Positions 8,730 to 16,565 of a DNA stretch of 64,000 nucleotides are shown here, one piece after another. Where the stretch lies: the NCBI RefSeq assembly GCF_009811655.1, contig NZ_BGJX01000001.1, positions 62,001 through 126,000 of the forward strand, in the 5' to 3' direction. The first letter of the stretch is position 1. Every line of letters starts with the position of its first letter. The notes under the pieces are model-generated. The model made no database searches and was not told the DNA's origin. It was given only the letters and a program-made list of their open reading frames with translations. The position numbers were made by a program, and so were the translations under genes. Source of the stretch: Methylosinus sp. Ce-a6. GTDB taxonomy: Bacteria > Pseudomonadota > Alphaproteobacteria > Rhizobiales > Beijerinckiaceae.

Positions 8730-9791
8730 TCAGATATATTTCGACAGGGTGAGGTTTTGAATCTTCCCGGTCAACGTATAGGAAGTCTCGAGCTGAGTCG
8801 TGAGATTGTTCAGCCGCGTCGAAGCCTCGTAAGGATCGACATTCTCGAGAGCGCCGATCTGCGTGGCGATCATGTCGCGTTGCGCCGACAGCGAGTCGTT
8901 TGCGTCCGATATCGCCTTCTGCATCAAGCCGACCTTCGCCCGCAGCGTCGTCAGACTGGAAATCGCATCGGCCATTGTCGCCGACGCGGTCTGGAGAACC
9001 TGTTGATATGCGGGCCTGCTCAACGACTGGACGCCGAGATCCGCGACCATCGAATAGACCTGCGCAAGGCTACGGAGCGCGGTTTCATTGGCGCTGACCG
9101 ACGTTTCTGAGGTCTGCGACAGCGAGATCCGGTTCGTCGCCGTCTCGTCGGTGGCGCTCGACCAGGCTCCGCTCCATCCAGACGACGAAAACAGATCGGC
9201 GAATGAACCGGACAGAAAATCCTGCATCTGCTGGTCGGTGATCGAGCCTGCGCCCGGATCTCCCTGCGCAATTCCGAATGCGGCGAAAAAGGCCTGATCT
9301 ACAGCCTGCTTCGGCGCCGATGCTGGATCGGAGAAATAGTCGGCCACCGGAGCGACGCCCGTGTTCACGCCGCCGAAGATCCGCACCCCGTCGACGCTCG
9401 TGTCGAGAGCAGAGATCAGCGACTTCAATCCGGTCTCTGCGTAACCTTGAATGATCCCAGGGTCACTGCCGCCGCCCGACTGAGCGCTCACCAGCGTCTG
9501 AAGGAAATTTTGCGCTGTGGTCGCGATCGAGCTCAGCGCAGTGTCCGTCGCGCTCAACCGCGTCGAGATCAGATCATTGCTCGCGGTGAGCGCCGCGAGA
9601 TCGTCGGCATGAAAGCGATAGGAATAGACGTGCTGGATCGCCGCTCCGAGGCCGAGGCCGAGATCGGCGACGCGGCCGGTCGAAACCTCCGTCTGAGTTT
9701 TCGACAATTGCGTCTGAACGTCGAGAACGGAGCGTCGCAGCGCATTGGTGAGCGATTGAGTCGAAGTGATCGAGACCATTTGTCCGTCCAT
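8730..9791 (-). CDS. flgL: Flagellar hook-filament junction protein FlgL
   Basis: About 349-353 residues with flagellin-like ends: VSITSTQSLTNALRRSVLDVQTQLSKTQTEVSTGR at the N-terminus and a coiled-coil C-terminus with DPYEASTRLNNLTTQLETSYTLTGKIQNLTLSKYI (overall match; both ends pack together in the axial filament). FlgL joins hook to filament with FlgK. The ATG at 9791 gives MDGQMVSITS, but the start at 9779 (MVSITS) fits the family better and has a GGATGGA ribosome site. It follows flgK by a few bases. Confidence 0.93.
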   Translation of the reverse strand: MDGQMVSITSTQSLTNALRRSVLDVQTQLSKTQTEVSTGRVADLGLGLGAAIQHVYSYRFHADDLAALTASNDLISTRLSATDTALSSIATTAQNFLQTLVSAQSGGGSDPGIIQGYAETGLKSLISALDTSVDGVRIFGGVNTGVAPVADYFSDPASAPKQAVDQAFFAAFGIAQGDPGAGSITDQQMQDFLSGSFADLFSSSGWSGAWSSATDETATNRISLSQTSETSVSANETALRSLAQVYSMVADLGVQSLSRPAYQQVLQTASATMADAISSLTTLRAKVGLMQKAISDANDSLSAQRDMIATQIGALENVDPYEASTRLNNLTTQLETSYTLTGKIQNLTLSKYI

Positions 9792-9794
9792 CCA

Positions 9795-11282
9795 TCAGAT
9801 CGCTTGAAAAAGGGCGGTGTACATCGCGTCGATTGCAGAAATGAGCTTCGCCGACGCTTGATAGGAGTTTTCGAGATCGAGCATTTTCGACATTTGCTCG
9901 TCGAGATTGACTCCAGTCGCATTGGAGAGCGCGTCAGTCGTTTGCGACAGGAGCGTCGACTGATAGGATTCGGTATCCGACGCCTGCTGGCGCTGCGCTT
10001 CGAACCAACCGACCGACGAGGTCACGAAATCCGTCAAGGAGAGGCTCGAGCCGAGACCAGCGGAAGGATCGAAACTCTGCGTCGTCGAGAAGGCGGCGAC
10101 GAGCGCGTTTATTCGATTCGTGAACCCCGCTGCGCCGGTCGTATTGTAGATGTAGGCGGCATTGGTCGGGTCAGAAACGCCGCCGTCGCGCAGCCGATCG
10201 AGATCGCCGCCCTGGCTCGGATCCGCATTGGGATTGACGATGATCCGCCCCGCAAGTCCCGGCGCGACGCTCGCGCCGGGAACAAAGGTCGCTCCCGAAT
10301 AGGTGAACAAGCCTGGCGCAGCCGCGCCCAATCCGGTTTGATCGTTCTCGGCGAAGGCGGCGATCAATCCGCGCGCGGTCTCGTCGAGCTGGCTCTGATA
10401 TTGTGGCGCGATAACGTCGCGAAGCTGCGTGAGCCCTTGCAATTTGCCGGATTGAATGGACATTGAAGCCGAGGCGCCCGTCACCGGAACGCCATCTACA
10501 TAGACGGCGTTTCCGGTCGTCGAGGCCGTGTAGGCGCCGGTGGCCTGGAATACGACCGCGCGCGGCGCCGTCTCGAATAGAGTCGCGCCGCCGTCGGCGT
10601 AGATCACCATGTCGTTATTGGCGCGCGTGACTGTCGTGACGCCGATTTCCGACGAAAGCGATTTGAGAAGCGCATCCCGTTGGTCGAGCGCCGAGGTGAC
10701 GTCGCGGCCGGTCTGCACGCCGGCGACGATCTCCGAGTTCACCTGCTGGAACTGCGTGAGAATTGAATTGATATTGGCGACCGACGAAGCGATATCGTTG
10801 TCGGCCTGCGCACGCAAACTCTGCACCGTCGTGTCGGCGGTGTTGAGCGCCTGAGCCACGGCTTTGGCGCTCGAGAGAACCGACTGCGCGACGGTCGTAT
10901 CGGAAGGCGACGCGCTATAGCTCTGCAACGCGCTTTTCAGCGCCGAGAGCAACGCCGCGGGCGAGCGATTGCTGGAGGCGTCGGTGGCGGACCCGGAGGA
11001 AAGTCCGAGCGCCTGATCGATTTGATCGAATCCCGATGACAAAGCCGCCGCGGCCGCCTGCGTGGCGGAAGCCTGCAGGGAGTTTTGGAAGAGCGCGGCA
11101 TTGGTCGCGCGCGCCACCCCATCGACCGCCACTCCGCCGTTCGACGCGGTCGAGACGAGGGCCGTCTTTGTCGCATAGCCGGAGACATGCACTCCGGCTA
11201 TGTTGCGCGATACGACATTTATTTGCGCTGCGATCGTTCCGAGCGACTGATTGGCGATCGCTCCCGCATTAGTGAGTGACAT
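9795..11282 (-). CDS. flgK: Flagellar hook-associated protein FlgK
   Basis: A 495-residue axial protein. The N-terminal rod-hook motif is present (LGTIAAQINVVSRNIAGVHVSGYATK, close to the NIAN-type signature), as is the C-terminal partner NATGVNLDEQMSKMLDLENSYQASAKLISAIDAMYTALF. The middle contains a DQRDALLKSLSSEIGV segment diagnostic of FlgK. It forms the first junction zone between hook and filament and is probably a client of the FlgN-like protein encoded downstream. Confidence 0.96.
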   Translation of the reverse strand: MSLTNAGAIANQSLGTIAAQINVVSRNIAGVHVSGYATKTALVSTASNGGVAVDGVARATNAALFQNSLQASATQAAAAALSSGFDQIDQALGLSSGSATDASSNRSPAALLSALKSALQSYSASPSDTTVAQSVLSSAKAVAQALNTADTTVQSLRAQADNDIASSVANINSILTQFQQVNSEIVAGVQTGRDVTSALDQRDALLKSLSSEIGVTTVTRANNDMVIYADGGATLFETAPRAVVFQATGAYTASTTGNAVYVDGVPVTGASASMSIQSGKLQGLTQLRDVIAPQYQSQLDETARGLIAAFAENDQTGLGAAAPGLFTYSGATFVPGASVAPGLAGRIIVNPNADPSQGGDLDRLRDGGVSDPTNAAYIYNTTGAAGFTNRINALVAAFSTTQSFDPSAGLGSSLSLTDFVTSSVGWFEAQRQQASDTESYQSTLLSQTTDALSNATGVNLDEQMSKMLDLENSYQASAKLISAIDAMYTALFQAI

Positions 11283-11306
11283 GGCGAGCGCCTATCATCG
11301 AATTGC

Positions 11307-12545
11307 TTACTTCAGATTGTTGAGCACTTGCATCACTTCGGACGCCACCTGGAAGACTTGGCTGTTCGCGGTAAAGGAGCGTTGCGCGACGATCATATTG
11401 GACAATTGGGTCGCGAGATCGACAGTCGAGCCCTCGAGCTGATCCGAGGCGATCGCGCCGAGGCTTCCGGAATTCGCATTGCCGAGATAGGCTGCGCCGG
11501 ATTCCCTGGTCACGGCAAATGTATTGCCGGTGAGCGCCTGCAGATTTGTCGGGCTCGCGACTGTGCCGAGCGGAATCTTGTAGGCCGACACCGTCTGCCC
11601 ATTGCCGAGCACATAGCTCAATGTGCCGTCCTTCGCGATGTTGACGCTGCTGACCTGCGAGGCGGCGTTGCCGTCGATCGTGGGGTTGGAGACGGAGAAA
11701 GTCGACCCGAGCTGCGTCACGCCACTGAGATCGAGCGTGAGCGTCGAGCCGTTGGGCACGGCGATCGAAGCGCTGGAGCCGCCGGTGATGGCGCCGTCCG
11801 TAGAGGAGAACGTCAGCGTCTGCGTCGTGATGGGGCCGGAAGAATAAGGAAATCCGCCATTCGTCGCGGTCGAGGCGTCGAACACCGACATCTCCCAATC
11901 ATTGGACGACGTCTTCGAAAAATAGACGTCGAGCGTCAACGGATTGCCGAGATTGTCGTAGGCCGTGAGCGACGTCTTTTTCGAGTAGGTCGAGCTCGAC
12001 GCATTCGCCGATGGAAGGTCCGCGGCGGCGATCGTCGAAGCGGTGGAAGGGAGATTGGCTGTCAGCGAACCTCGAGTGGAAGGCGCGCCGATCACTTTGC
12101 CATAAGGAATCGTGATCGCTTGGAGGCTCGCAGGATCGGTCGGCGCCGAAGCGGCGGAGGAGCTGTAGCCCATGAGATAATAGCCGGCCGTATTGACGAG
12201 CCGGCCTTGGGAGTCTGGAAGGAATGACCCCGCCCGCGTCAAATAGGTGTTGCCGCTGGCGTCGCTCACGACGAAAAAGCCGTCGCCCTGAATGGCGAGG
12301 TCGGTCGCCGACGTCGTGTTGATCGCAGTGCCGGACTTGGTGACCTCGATGACATTGCTGGCGGAGACGCCGCCGCCTTCATCCTCGCCGCCTCGGAAGC
12401 TCGTCAAGAGGGTCTGGAATTGCGTTGTCGCCTCCTTGTAGCCGACGGTGTTCGAATTCGAGATGTTCTCCGCGACCGCGGTGAGCGCCGTGGTCTGCGC
12501 TGACATGCCCATCACCGAAGTGTTGAAGAGGGCGCTCGCCGTCAT
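11307..12545 (-). CDS. flgE: Flagellar hook protein FlgE
   Basis: A 412-residue hook protein. It begins MTASALFNTSVMGMSAQTTAL and has the rod/hook signature VAENISNSNTVGYKEATTQF. The DLAIQGDGFFVVSD segment marks the FlgE/F/G fold and the C-terminal SNMIVAQRSFTANSQVFQVASEVMQVLNNLK helix pairs with the N-terminus. The ATG at 12545 was chosen over one five codons upstream because AAGGAA lies seven bases before it. First gene of the long flagellar operon; a CtrA-like box lies about 100 bases upstream. Confidence 0.96.
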   Translation of the reverse strand: MTASALFNTSVMGMSAQTTALTAVAENISNSNTVGYKEATTQFQTLLTSFRGGEDEGGGVSASNVIEVTKSGTAINTTSATDLAIQGDGFFVVSDASGNTYLTRAGSFLPDSQGRLVNTAGYYLMGYSSSAASAPTDPASLQAITIPYGKVIGAPSTRGSLTANLPSTASTIAAADLPSANASSSTYSKKTSLTAYDNLGNPLTLDVYFSKTSSNDWEMSVFDASTATNGGFPYSSGPITTQTLTFSSTDGAITGGSSASIAVPNGSTLTLDLSGVTQLGSTFSVSNPTIDGNAASQVSSVNIAKDGTLSYVLGNGQTVSAYKIPLGTVASPTNLQALTGNTFAVTRESGAAYLGNANSGSLGAIASDQLEGSTVDLATQLSNMIVAQRSFTANSQVFQVASEVMQVLNNLK

Positions 12546-12644
12546 CTGTCGTTCCTTCATTGCCCGTGAGACAGGGAGATTAGAAGTCGCAAAGCTTGCG
12601 TGAGGCTGTCGGCTGCGTGCGTTCGATGCATTAGATGAAAACAG

Positions 12645-12659
12645 TTAACCTTGAAATAA
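12645..12659. promoter_or_regulatory. Degenerate CtrA-type box between flgE and the PilZ gene
   Basis: TTAA, seven bases, then ATAA: one mismatch from the CtrA consensus TTAA-N7-TTAA. It lies 100 bases upstream of the flgE start and about 80 upstream of the divergent PilZ gene. CtrA controls flagellar genes in many alphaproteobacteria. The match is imperfect, so this is a candidate only. Confidence 0.4.
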
Positions 12660-12737
12660 TATCGCCTTCATATCGTTCCTCGATCGCCGCGACGCTCGCC
12701 CGTTCGAGCTCGTTCTGCGTGACGTGTCGATAGAGGG

Positions 12738-13211
12738 ATGTTCGAGTTGGCGAGACGAGATCCAAGCAAGCAGGTGCTACAAGGAGCGAAGACGAAGAAC
12801 GTCGGCGTGAACGCGTGGTTTCGTTCTGCCGCAGGACGAATGCTTCCCAGAGAGGGCGTCGTCACCTATTCGGTCGTCGTCGAATCGCCGCCGGCGTCTT
12901 TCGTGGAGCGCCGGCGCGAGGCGAGGCGGCCGGCGCATTTGCAATCGGGCAAAATCCTCGACGACGGCGAGCGCTTTCTGACCGAATTTCTCTATCGCAA
13001 CCGAACCGAAGGGGGGATCAGGATTCGACTGGTTCAGCGCGTGCCGCTCCCACGGTCTATTCTACTCTATGACGATCATCAATGCGCGCTGCTCGCGGCG
13101 AGTGTCGTCTGGCAGAACGGCGTCGACGTCGGCTGTCGGATGAAAGGCCGCTGGCCGCACAACAAGAAACTGTTGCTTCGGATGAGCGGCCCGTACTATG
13201 CGGTTCAATGA
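12738..13211 (+). CDS. PilZ-domain (cyclic-di-GMP binding) protein
   Basis: Up to 157 residues. From about residue 58 it matches a compact PilZ domain: ERRREARRPAHL supplies the RxxxR motif, and RNRTEGG is the (D/N)xSxxG motif with Thr for Ser. IRLVQRVPLP, CALLAASVVWQNGVDVGCRM complete the beta barrel. PilZ proteins of YcgR type slow flagellar motors when cyclic-di-GMP is high, and the location divergent from flgE suggests such a role. The start is uncertain: GAGGG abuts the ATG at 12738, while the ATG at 12840 has AGGA just upstream and would leave a 123-residue PilZ-only protein. Confidence 0.7.
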   Translation: MFELARRDPSKQVLQGAKTKNVGVNAWFRSAAGRMLPREGVVTYSVVVESPPASFVERRREARRPAHLQSGKILDDGERFLTEFLYRNRTEGGIRIRLVQRVPLPRSILLYDDHQCALLAASVVWQNGVDVGCRMKGRWPHNKKLLLRMSGPYYAVQ

Positions 13212-13286
13212 GCAGTGGGGCGGCGGCGCAAGGCTCGCACCAGATTTGATTACTAATTTGTTAATGACCCGCCGCTCCTGGGAGAT

Positions 13287-13556
13287 ATGGACATGCATCC
13301 GATCAATGAATTGAAGCAGCTTCGCGAGCAGATGATCGAGCAGCTGACGCAGATACCCGAGTATCAAGCGTTGAAGGCCATGGAGCGGTTCATCGGCGAA
13401 TTGTCGAGCATCTATGAGAGCTCGAACGCGCCGGCGCAGAGCGACGGGCCTGTTCACCGGCCGACCGTCGCGGCGCTCGACGCCCGGCACAAAAACGACC
13501 TGCCCTCGTCCTCTCCGCGGGTCACTCCCTATATTCCTGCGCACCGCGTCGCCTGA
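13287..13556 (+). CDS. Small conserved hypothetical protein (LKAMERFI family)
   Basis: An 89-residue hydrophilic protein with GGGAG upstream of ATG. Its N-terminal half is a predicted helix pair (NELKQLREQMIEQLTQIPEYQALKAMERFIGELSSIYE) and the tail is Pro/Ser-rich and probably disordered. Short proteins of this type, with an LKAMERFI stretch, are recalled from several Rhizobiales, but no function is known to the annotator. A second in-frame ATG two codons later is equally possible. It lies between the PilZ gene and the che operon. Confidence 0.6.
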   Translation: MDMHPINELKQLREQMIEQLTQIPEYQALKAMERFIGELSSIYESSNAPAQSDGPVHRPTVAALDARHKNDLPSSSPRVTPYIPAHRVA

Positions 13557-13923
13557 ACCGCCGCGCCGCGTTCTCGGCGCAGCGGCCGGTCCCACGAATC
13601 ACGGCGCTCGCCGTCGGCGGACGCCTCTATTGCCCGATAATGAAGATTTAACCGCCCACCGCTAGGTTGAATGCATATCGGGTTGACCGCGTTCGCGTCG
13701 GTCAAAAGCATGAAGCTGCCTCGATATGCCGGCGATCCGGCATGTCCCCGTCGGGGCGCCTCCTTCAGCACTGTCAGCCGAACCAGCGCGACGCCGCTCT
13801 CTGCAAAGAGCTCGCATGCGCGCGACGAGACATCTCGTCCTCCTCGCCTGTCTGAGCGATCGTAAGGTTCCCCATTAGCGGCGGAGCCCGTTCGTCTTAA
13901 TCATCAGCAGCGAGGGCATAGCG
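13557..13923. other. Intergenic leader of the che operon, no gene seen
   Basis: These 367 bases carry no convincing coding sequence. They hold a GC-rich imperfect hairpin just after the small hypothetical gene (about 13557-13585) and a single TTAACC half-site near 13648, followed by an AT-richer stretch. The promoter of the che operon is presumably here, but no clear -35/-10 pair is asserted. Confidence 0.4.
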
Positions 13924-15396
13924 GTGAAATTCTTTGCGACGCTTCTACCGCCCGCGATCGGGATCGCGACCGGACCTCTCGTCCTTTTCGGACCGCGCAT
14001 GCTGCAGAGCGAAGCGCCATTCGATCCGGTCTGGGGAGCCGCCGGAGCCGCCCTCACGATTCTGGGAGCCGCGGCCGCTCATCGAGCGATCTCGCGTCAC
14101 GTCTCGCAGCCTGCGACGACGCTCGTCACGGCGATAGAGCGCATTCGTGGCGGCGAGCTGGATTCGCCCGTCGCGGCCGGCGGGCGAAGCGGCGCGCTCG
14201 CCGCGATCTTCGACGCGCTGAACGATCTTCGCGCGACATTGCAAAGCGAGGCGCGCGGCCGGGCGCAAACGCAGCTCGCCGAAGAACGCGCCGCAGCGGA
14301 ACGGCAGACCGCGAGCGACGCCCAATCGCGCGGCTATGTCGCGGCGCATGAAAACTTCGTGCATTCCTTCACCGAGGGTCTCGATCGCCTCGCGGGCGGT
14401 AACCTGACGCACCGTCTGAACGATCCTTTCTCCACCGACTACGAGAATATCCGCCACTGCTACAATGCGGCGCTCGACAAGTTGCGCGGCGCCTTCGCGG
14501 ACATCATCGGCCATATCGACGGCTTGACCTCGCGCACGGGAGAGATCGCCGGCGCGGCCGACGCTCTGGCGCAGCGCACGGAGCAGCAAGCGGCGAGCCT
14601 CGAAGAGACCTCCGCCGCGCTCGAGCAGATCACCGCGACGGTCCATAAGACCTCCGACGGCGCGCAACGCGCCGCCACCGTCGTCTCGGAGGCGCAGGCC
14701 GACGCCGCGCGCAGCAGCGAGATCGTGCGCAATGCGATCGGAGCCATGGGACGAATCGAGACGTCATCGCGCCAGATCGGTCAGATTATCGGCGTGATCG
14801 ACGAAATCGCCTTCCAGACCAATCTTCTCGCGCTGAACGCCGGCGTGGAGGCGGCGCGCGCAGGCGAAGCGGGACGCGGCTTTGCGGTCGTCGCCTCCGA
14901 GGTGCGCGCGCTCGCGCAGCGCTCCGCCGAAGCCGCTCGTGAGATCAAGAGCCTCATCTCGACCTCCTCGTCGCAGGTCGAGGATGGCGTGGCGCTGGTC
15001 GCGCAGACGGGCAAATCGCTCGATCGCATCGTGAATCAGGTGGTGGAGGCGAACAAGGTCGTCGTCGAGATCGCCAATGGGGCGCGCGAGCAGGCGATCG
15101 GCCTCGCCGAAGTCAACACGGCGGTCGCGCAAATGGATCAGTTCACGCAGCAGAACGCCGCCATGGTGGAAGAAACGACGGCCGCGAGCCACGGTCTGAA
15201 GAATGACATTGAACGGCTGTCGACTTCCGTCGGCGCCTTCGATCTCGGCGAGCGGCCGCGGACCGAGGCTCCGACCGTAAAGCGCTCGAAGCCGCAATCG
15301 ACAATCACGCCGCCGCAGCGGCGCGCCGCGACGCGTGGCGGGGTTCTCCCGAAAGAGCAGGTCGCGCAGATCGAAGAGGGCTGGGAGGAGTTCTGA
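13924..15396 (+). CDS. Methyl-accepting chemotaxis protein without periplasmic domain (che operon receptor)
   Basis: A 490-residue receptor. Two membrane segments lie close together (about residues 5-22 and 38-58) with only a short loop, so there is no periplasmic ligand domain. A HAMP-like segment follows ([17 protein letters not shown]), then a second HAMP-like repeat around [13 protein letters not shown], then the signalling domain with the hairpin tip [36 protein letters not shown]. The C-terminus ends EEGWEEF, a pentapeptide of the xWxxF kind that binds CheR/CheB. Start is GTG with GAGGG upstream. It takes the place of icpA at the head of rhizobial che operons. Confidence 0.92.
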   Translation: MKFFATLLPPAIGIATGPLVLFGPRMLQSEAPFDPVWGAAGAALTILGAAAAHRAISRHVSQPATTLVTAIERIRGGELDSPVAAGGRSGALAAIFDALNDLRATLQSEARGRAQTQLAEERAAAERQTASDAQSRGYVAAHENFVHSFTEGLDRLAGGNLTHRLNDPFSTDYENIRHCYNAALDKLRGAFADIIGHIDGLTSRTGEIAGAADALAQRTEQQAASLEETSAALEQITATVHKTSDGAQRAATVVSEAQADAARSSEIVRNAIGAMGRIETSSRQIGQIIGVIDEIAFQTNLLALNAGVEAARAGEAGRGFAVVASEVRALAQRSAEAAREIKSLISTSSSQVEDGVALVAQTGKSLDRIVNQVVEANKVVVEIANGAREQAIGLAEVNTAVAQMDQFTQQNAAMVEETTAASHGLKNDIERLSTSVGAFDLGERPRTEAPTVKRSKPQSTITPPQRRAATRGGVLPKEQVAQIEEGWEEF

Positions 15397-15398
15397 TC

Positions 15399-15869
15399 AT
15401 GGCCGAGACGATTTCCCGCGTGGCGACGAATGAGGCGAAGGAGTTTATCGCCTTTCACATCGGCGCGCAGACGTTCTGCATCGACATCATGGCGGTCCGC
15501 GAAATTCGCGGCTGGACGCCCGCGACTCCGCTGCCCCATGCGCCGAGCTTCGTGCGCGGGGTCATCAATCTTCGCGGCGCCGTGCTGCCGGTCATCGATC
15601 TCGCCACGCGTCTCGGCCTCACGCAGAGCGAGCCCACCGCTCGTCATGCGGTCATCGTCGTGCAGTCGGCGGGCCAGGTCGCCGGGCTTCTCGTCGACGC
15701 CGTCTCCAACATTTTGACGCTGACGCCGGACGCGATTCAGCCGACGCCCGAAGTCGCCTCGGAAATCGCACGGACATTCGTCAAGGGCGTCGTCGCCGCC
15801 GGAGACGAGATGATCAGCGTGCTGACGATCCAAAATCTCCTTCCGGAGCCCACTCTCGACGCAGCTTGA
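15399..15869 (+). CDS. cheW: Chemotaxis coupling protein CheW
   Basis: A 156-residue CheW: EFIAFHIGAQTFCIDIMAVREIRGW at the start, PHAPSFVRGVINLRGAVLPVIDL in the middle and VVAAGDEMISVLTIQNLL at the end. It links receptors to CheA in the polar array. It starts two bases after the receptor stop, so the pair is tightly coupled. In Sinorhizobium cheW lies after cheA; here it precedes it. Confidence 0.95.
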   Translation: MAETISRVATNEAKEFIAFHIGAQTFCIDIMAVREIRGWTPATPLPHAPSFVRGVINLRGAVLPVIDLATRLGLTQSEPTARHAVIVVQSAGQVAGLLVDAVSNILTLTPDAIQPTPEVASEIARTFVKGVVAAGDEMISVLTIQNLLPEPTLDAA

Positions 15870-15905
15870 GCGAGGCCGCCCAGGCAAAAAAATGAGACGA
15901 GCCTC

Positions 15906-16184
15906 ATGGTCACTGTCCGCCTCCCCGAGATCCTCGATATTCGCGCCGCCTCTCCGCTCGCGACAGAGCTTCTGCATGCGCGCGGCAATCCGCTGACGAT
16001 CGACGCCTCGAACGTCGCCAGAGTCGGCGCGCAATGCATTCAGGTGCTGTTGTCGGCTCATGCGACCTGGACGACAGACGGCATGCCTCTGAGCGTCGTC
16101 CATCCGTCCGACGCGCTCCTCGAGGCCCTGGAGACGCTCGGCGTTCCCTTCACCAAAATTTCCGAACAGGAAAGTACGAAATGA
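15906..16184 (+). CDS. cheS: STAS-domain protein in the CheS position
   Basis: A 92-residue single STAS domain (MVTVRLPEILDIRAASPLATELL, PLTIDASNVARVGAQCIQVLL). In Sinorhizobium meliloti the short protein CheS, encoded directly before cheY1 and cheA, binds CheA and speeds dephosphorylation of the phosphate-sink regulator CheY1. Size and position here match. The residue usually phosphorylated in anti-sigma antagonists is Ser; DASNVARVG has Ser in the DxS position, but whether it matters is unknown. Its stop overlaps the cheY1 start (ATGA). Confidence 0.75.
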   Translation: MVTVRLPEILDIRAASPLATELLHARGNPLTIDASNVARVGAQCIQVLLSAHATWTTDGMPLSVVHPSDALLEALETLGVPFTKISEQESTK

Positions 16185-16546
16185 GCAAGACTATTCTGAC
16201 CGTCGACGATTCCAGAACCATGCGCGAAATGTTGATGCTCGCCCTCTCCGAAGCGGGCTTCAGCGTCGTGCAGGCCGAGGACGGGGTGCATGGGCTCGAA
16301 GTGCTCGAGAAGGAGACGCCCGATGTGATCGTCACCGACATCAACATGCCCCGCATGGACGGCTTCGGATTCATCGAAGGCGTGCGGCGGCACGAGAAGC
16401 ATCGCGGCGTGCCTATCCTCGTGCTGACGACGGAGAGCGACGGCGAAAAGAAAGACCGCGCGCGCCGGGCCGGAGCGACCGGTTGGATCGTCAAGCCGTT
16501 CAGTCCAGTGAAGCTCGTGGACGCAATTCGCCGCGTGGCCGTGTAA
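16181..16546 (+). CDS. cheY1: Response regulator CheY1 (probable phosphate sink)
   Basis: A 121-residue receiver domain with the acidic pair in LTVDDSRTMRE, the phospho-acceptor Asp in VIVTDINMPRMDGF, the switch Thr in VLTTES and the Lys in IVKPFS. Of the two CheY genes in the operon, the one just before cheA is the phosphate sink in rhizobia, while the later CheY2 binds the motor; assignment here is by position. Start ATG overlaps the cheS-like stop by four bases. Confidence 0.93.
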   Translation: MSKTILTVDDSRTMREMLMLALSEAGFSVVQAEDGVHGLEVLEKETPDVIVTDINMPRMDGFGFIEGVRRHEKHRGVPILVLTTESDGEKKDRARRAGATGWIVKPFSPVKLVDAIRRVAV

Positions 16547-16565
16547 GCGTGTAGGGAGATCGTCC

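Noticed and set aside
13140..13260. TTAA half-sites near 13261 and 13648 as CtrA boxes.
   Set aside because: Each has a single TTAA without a partner seven bases away.
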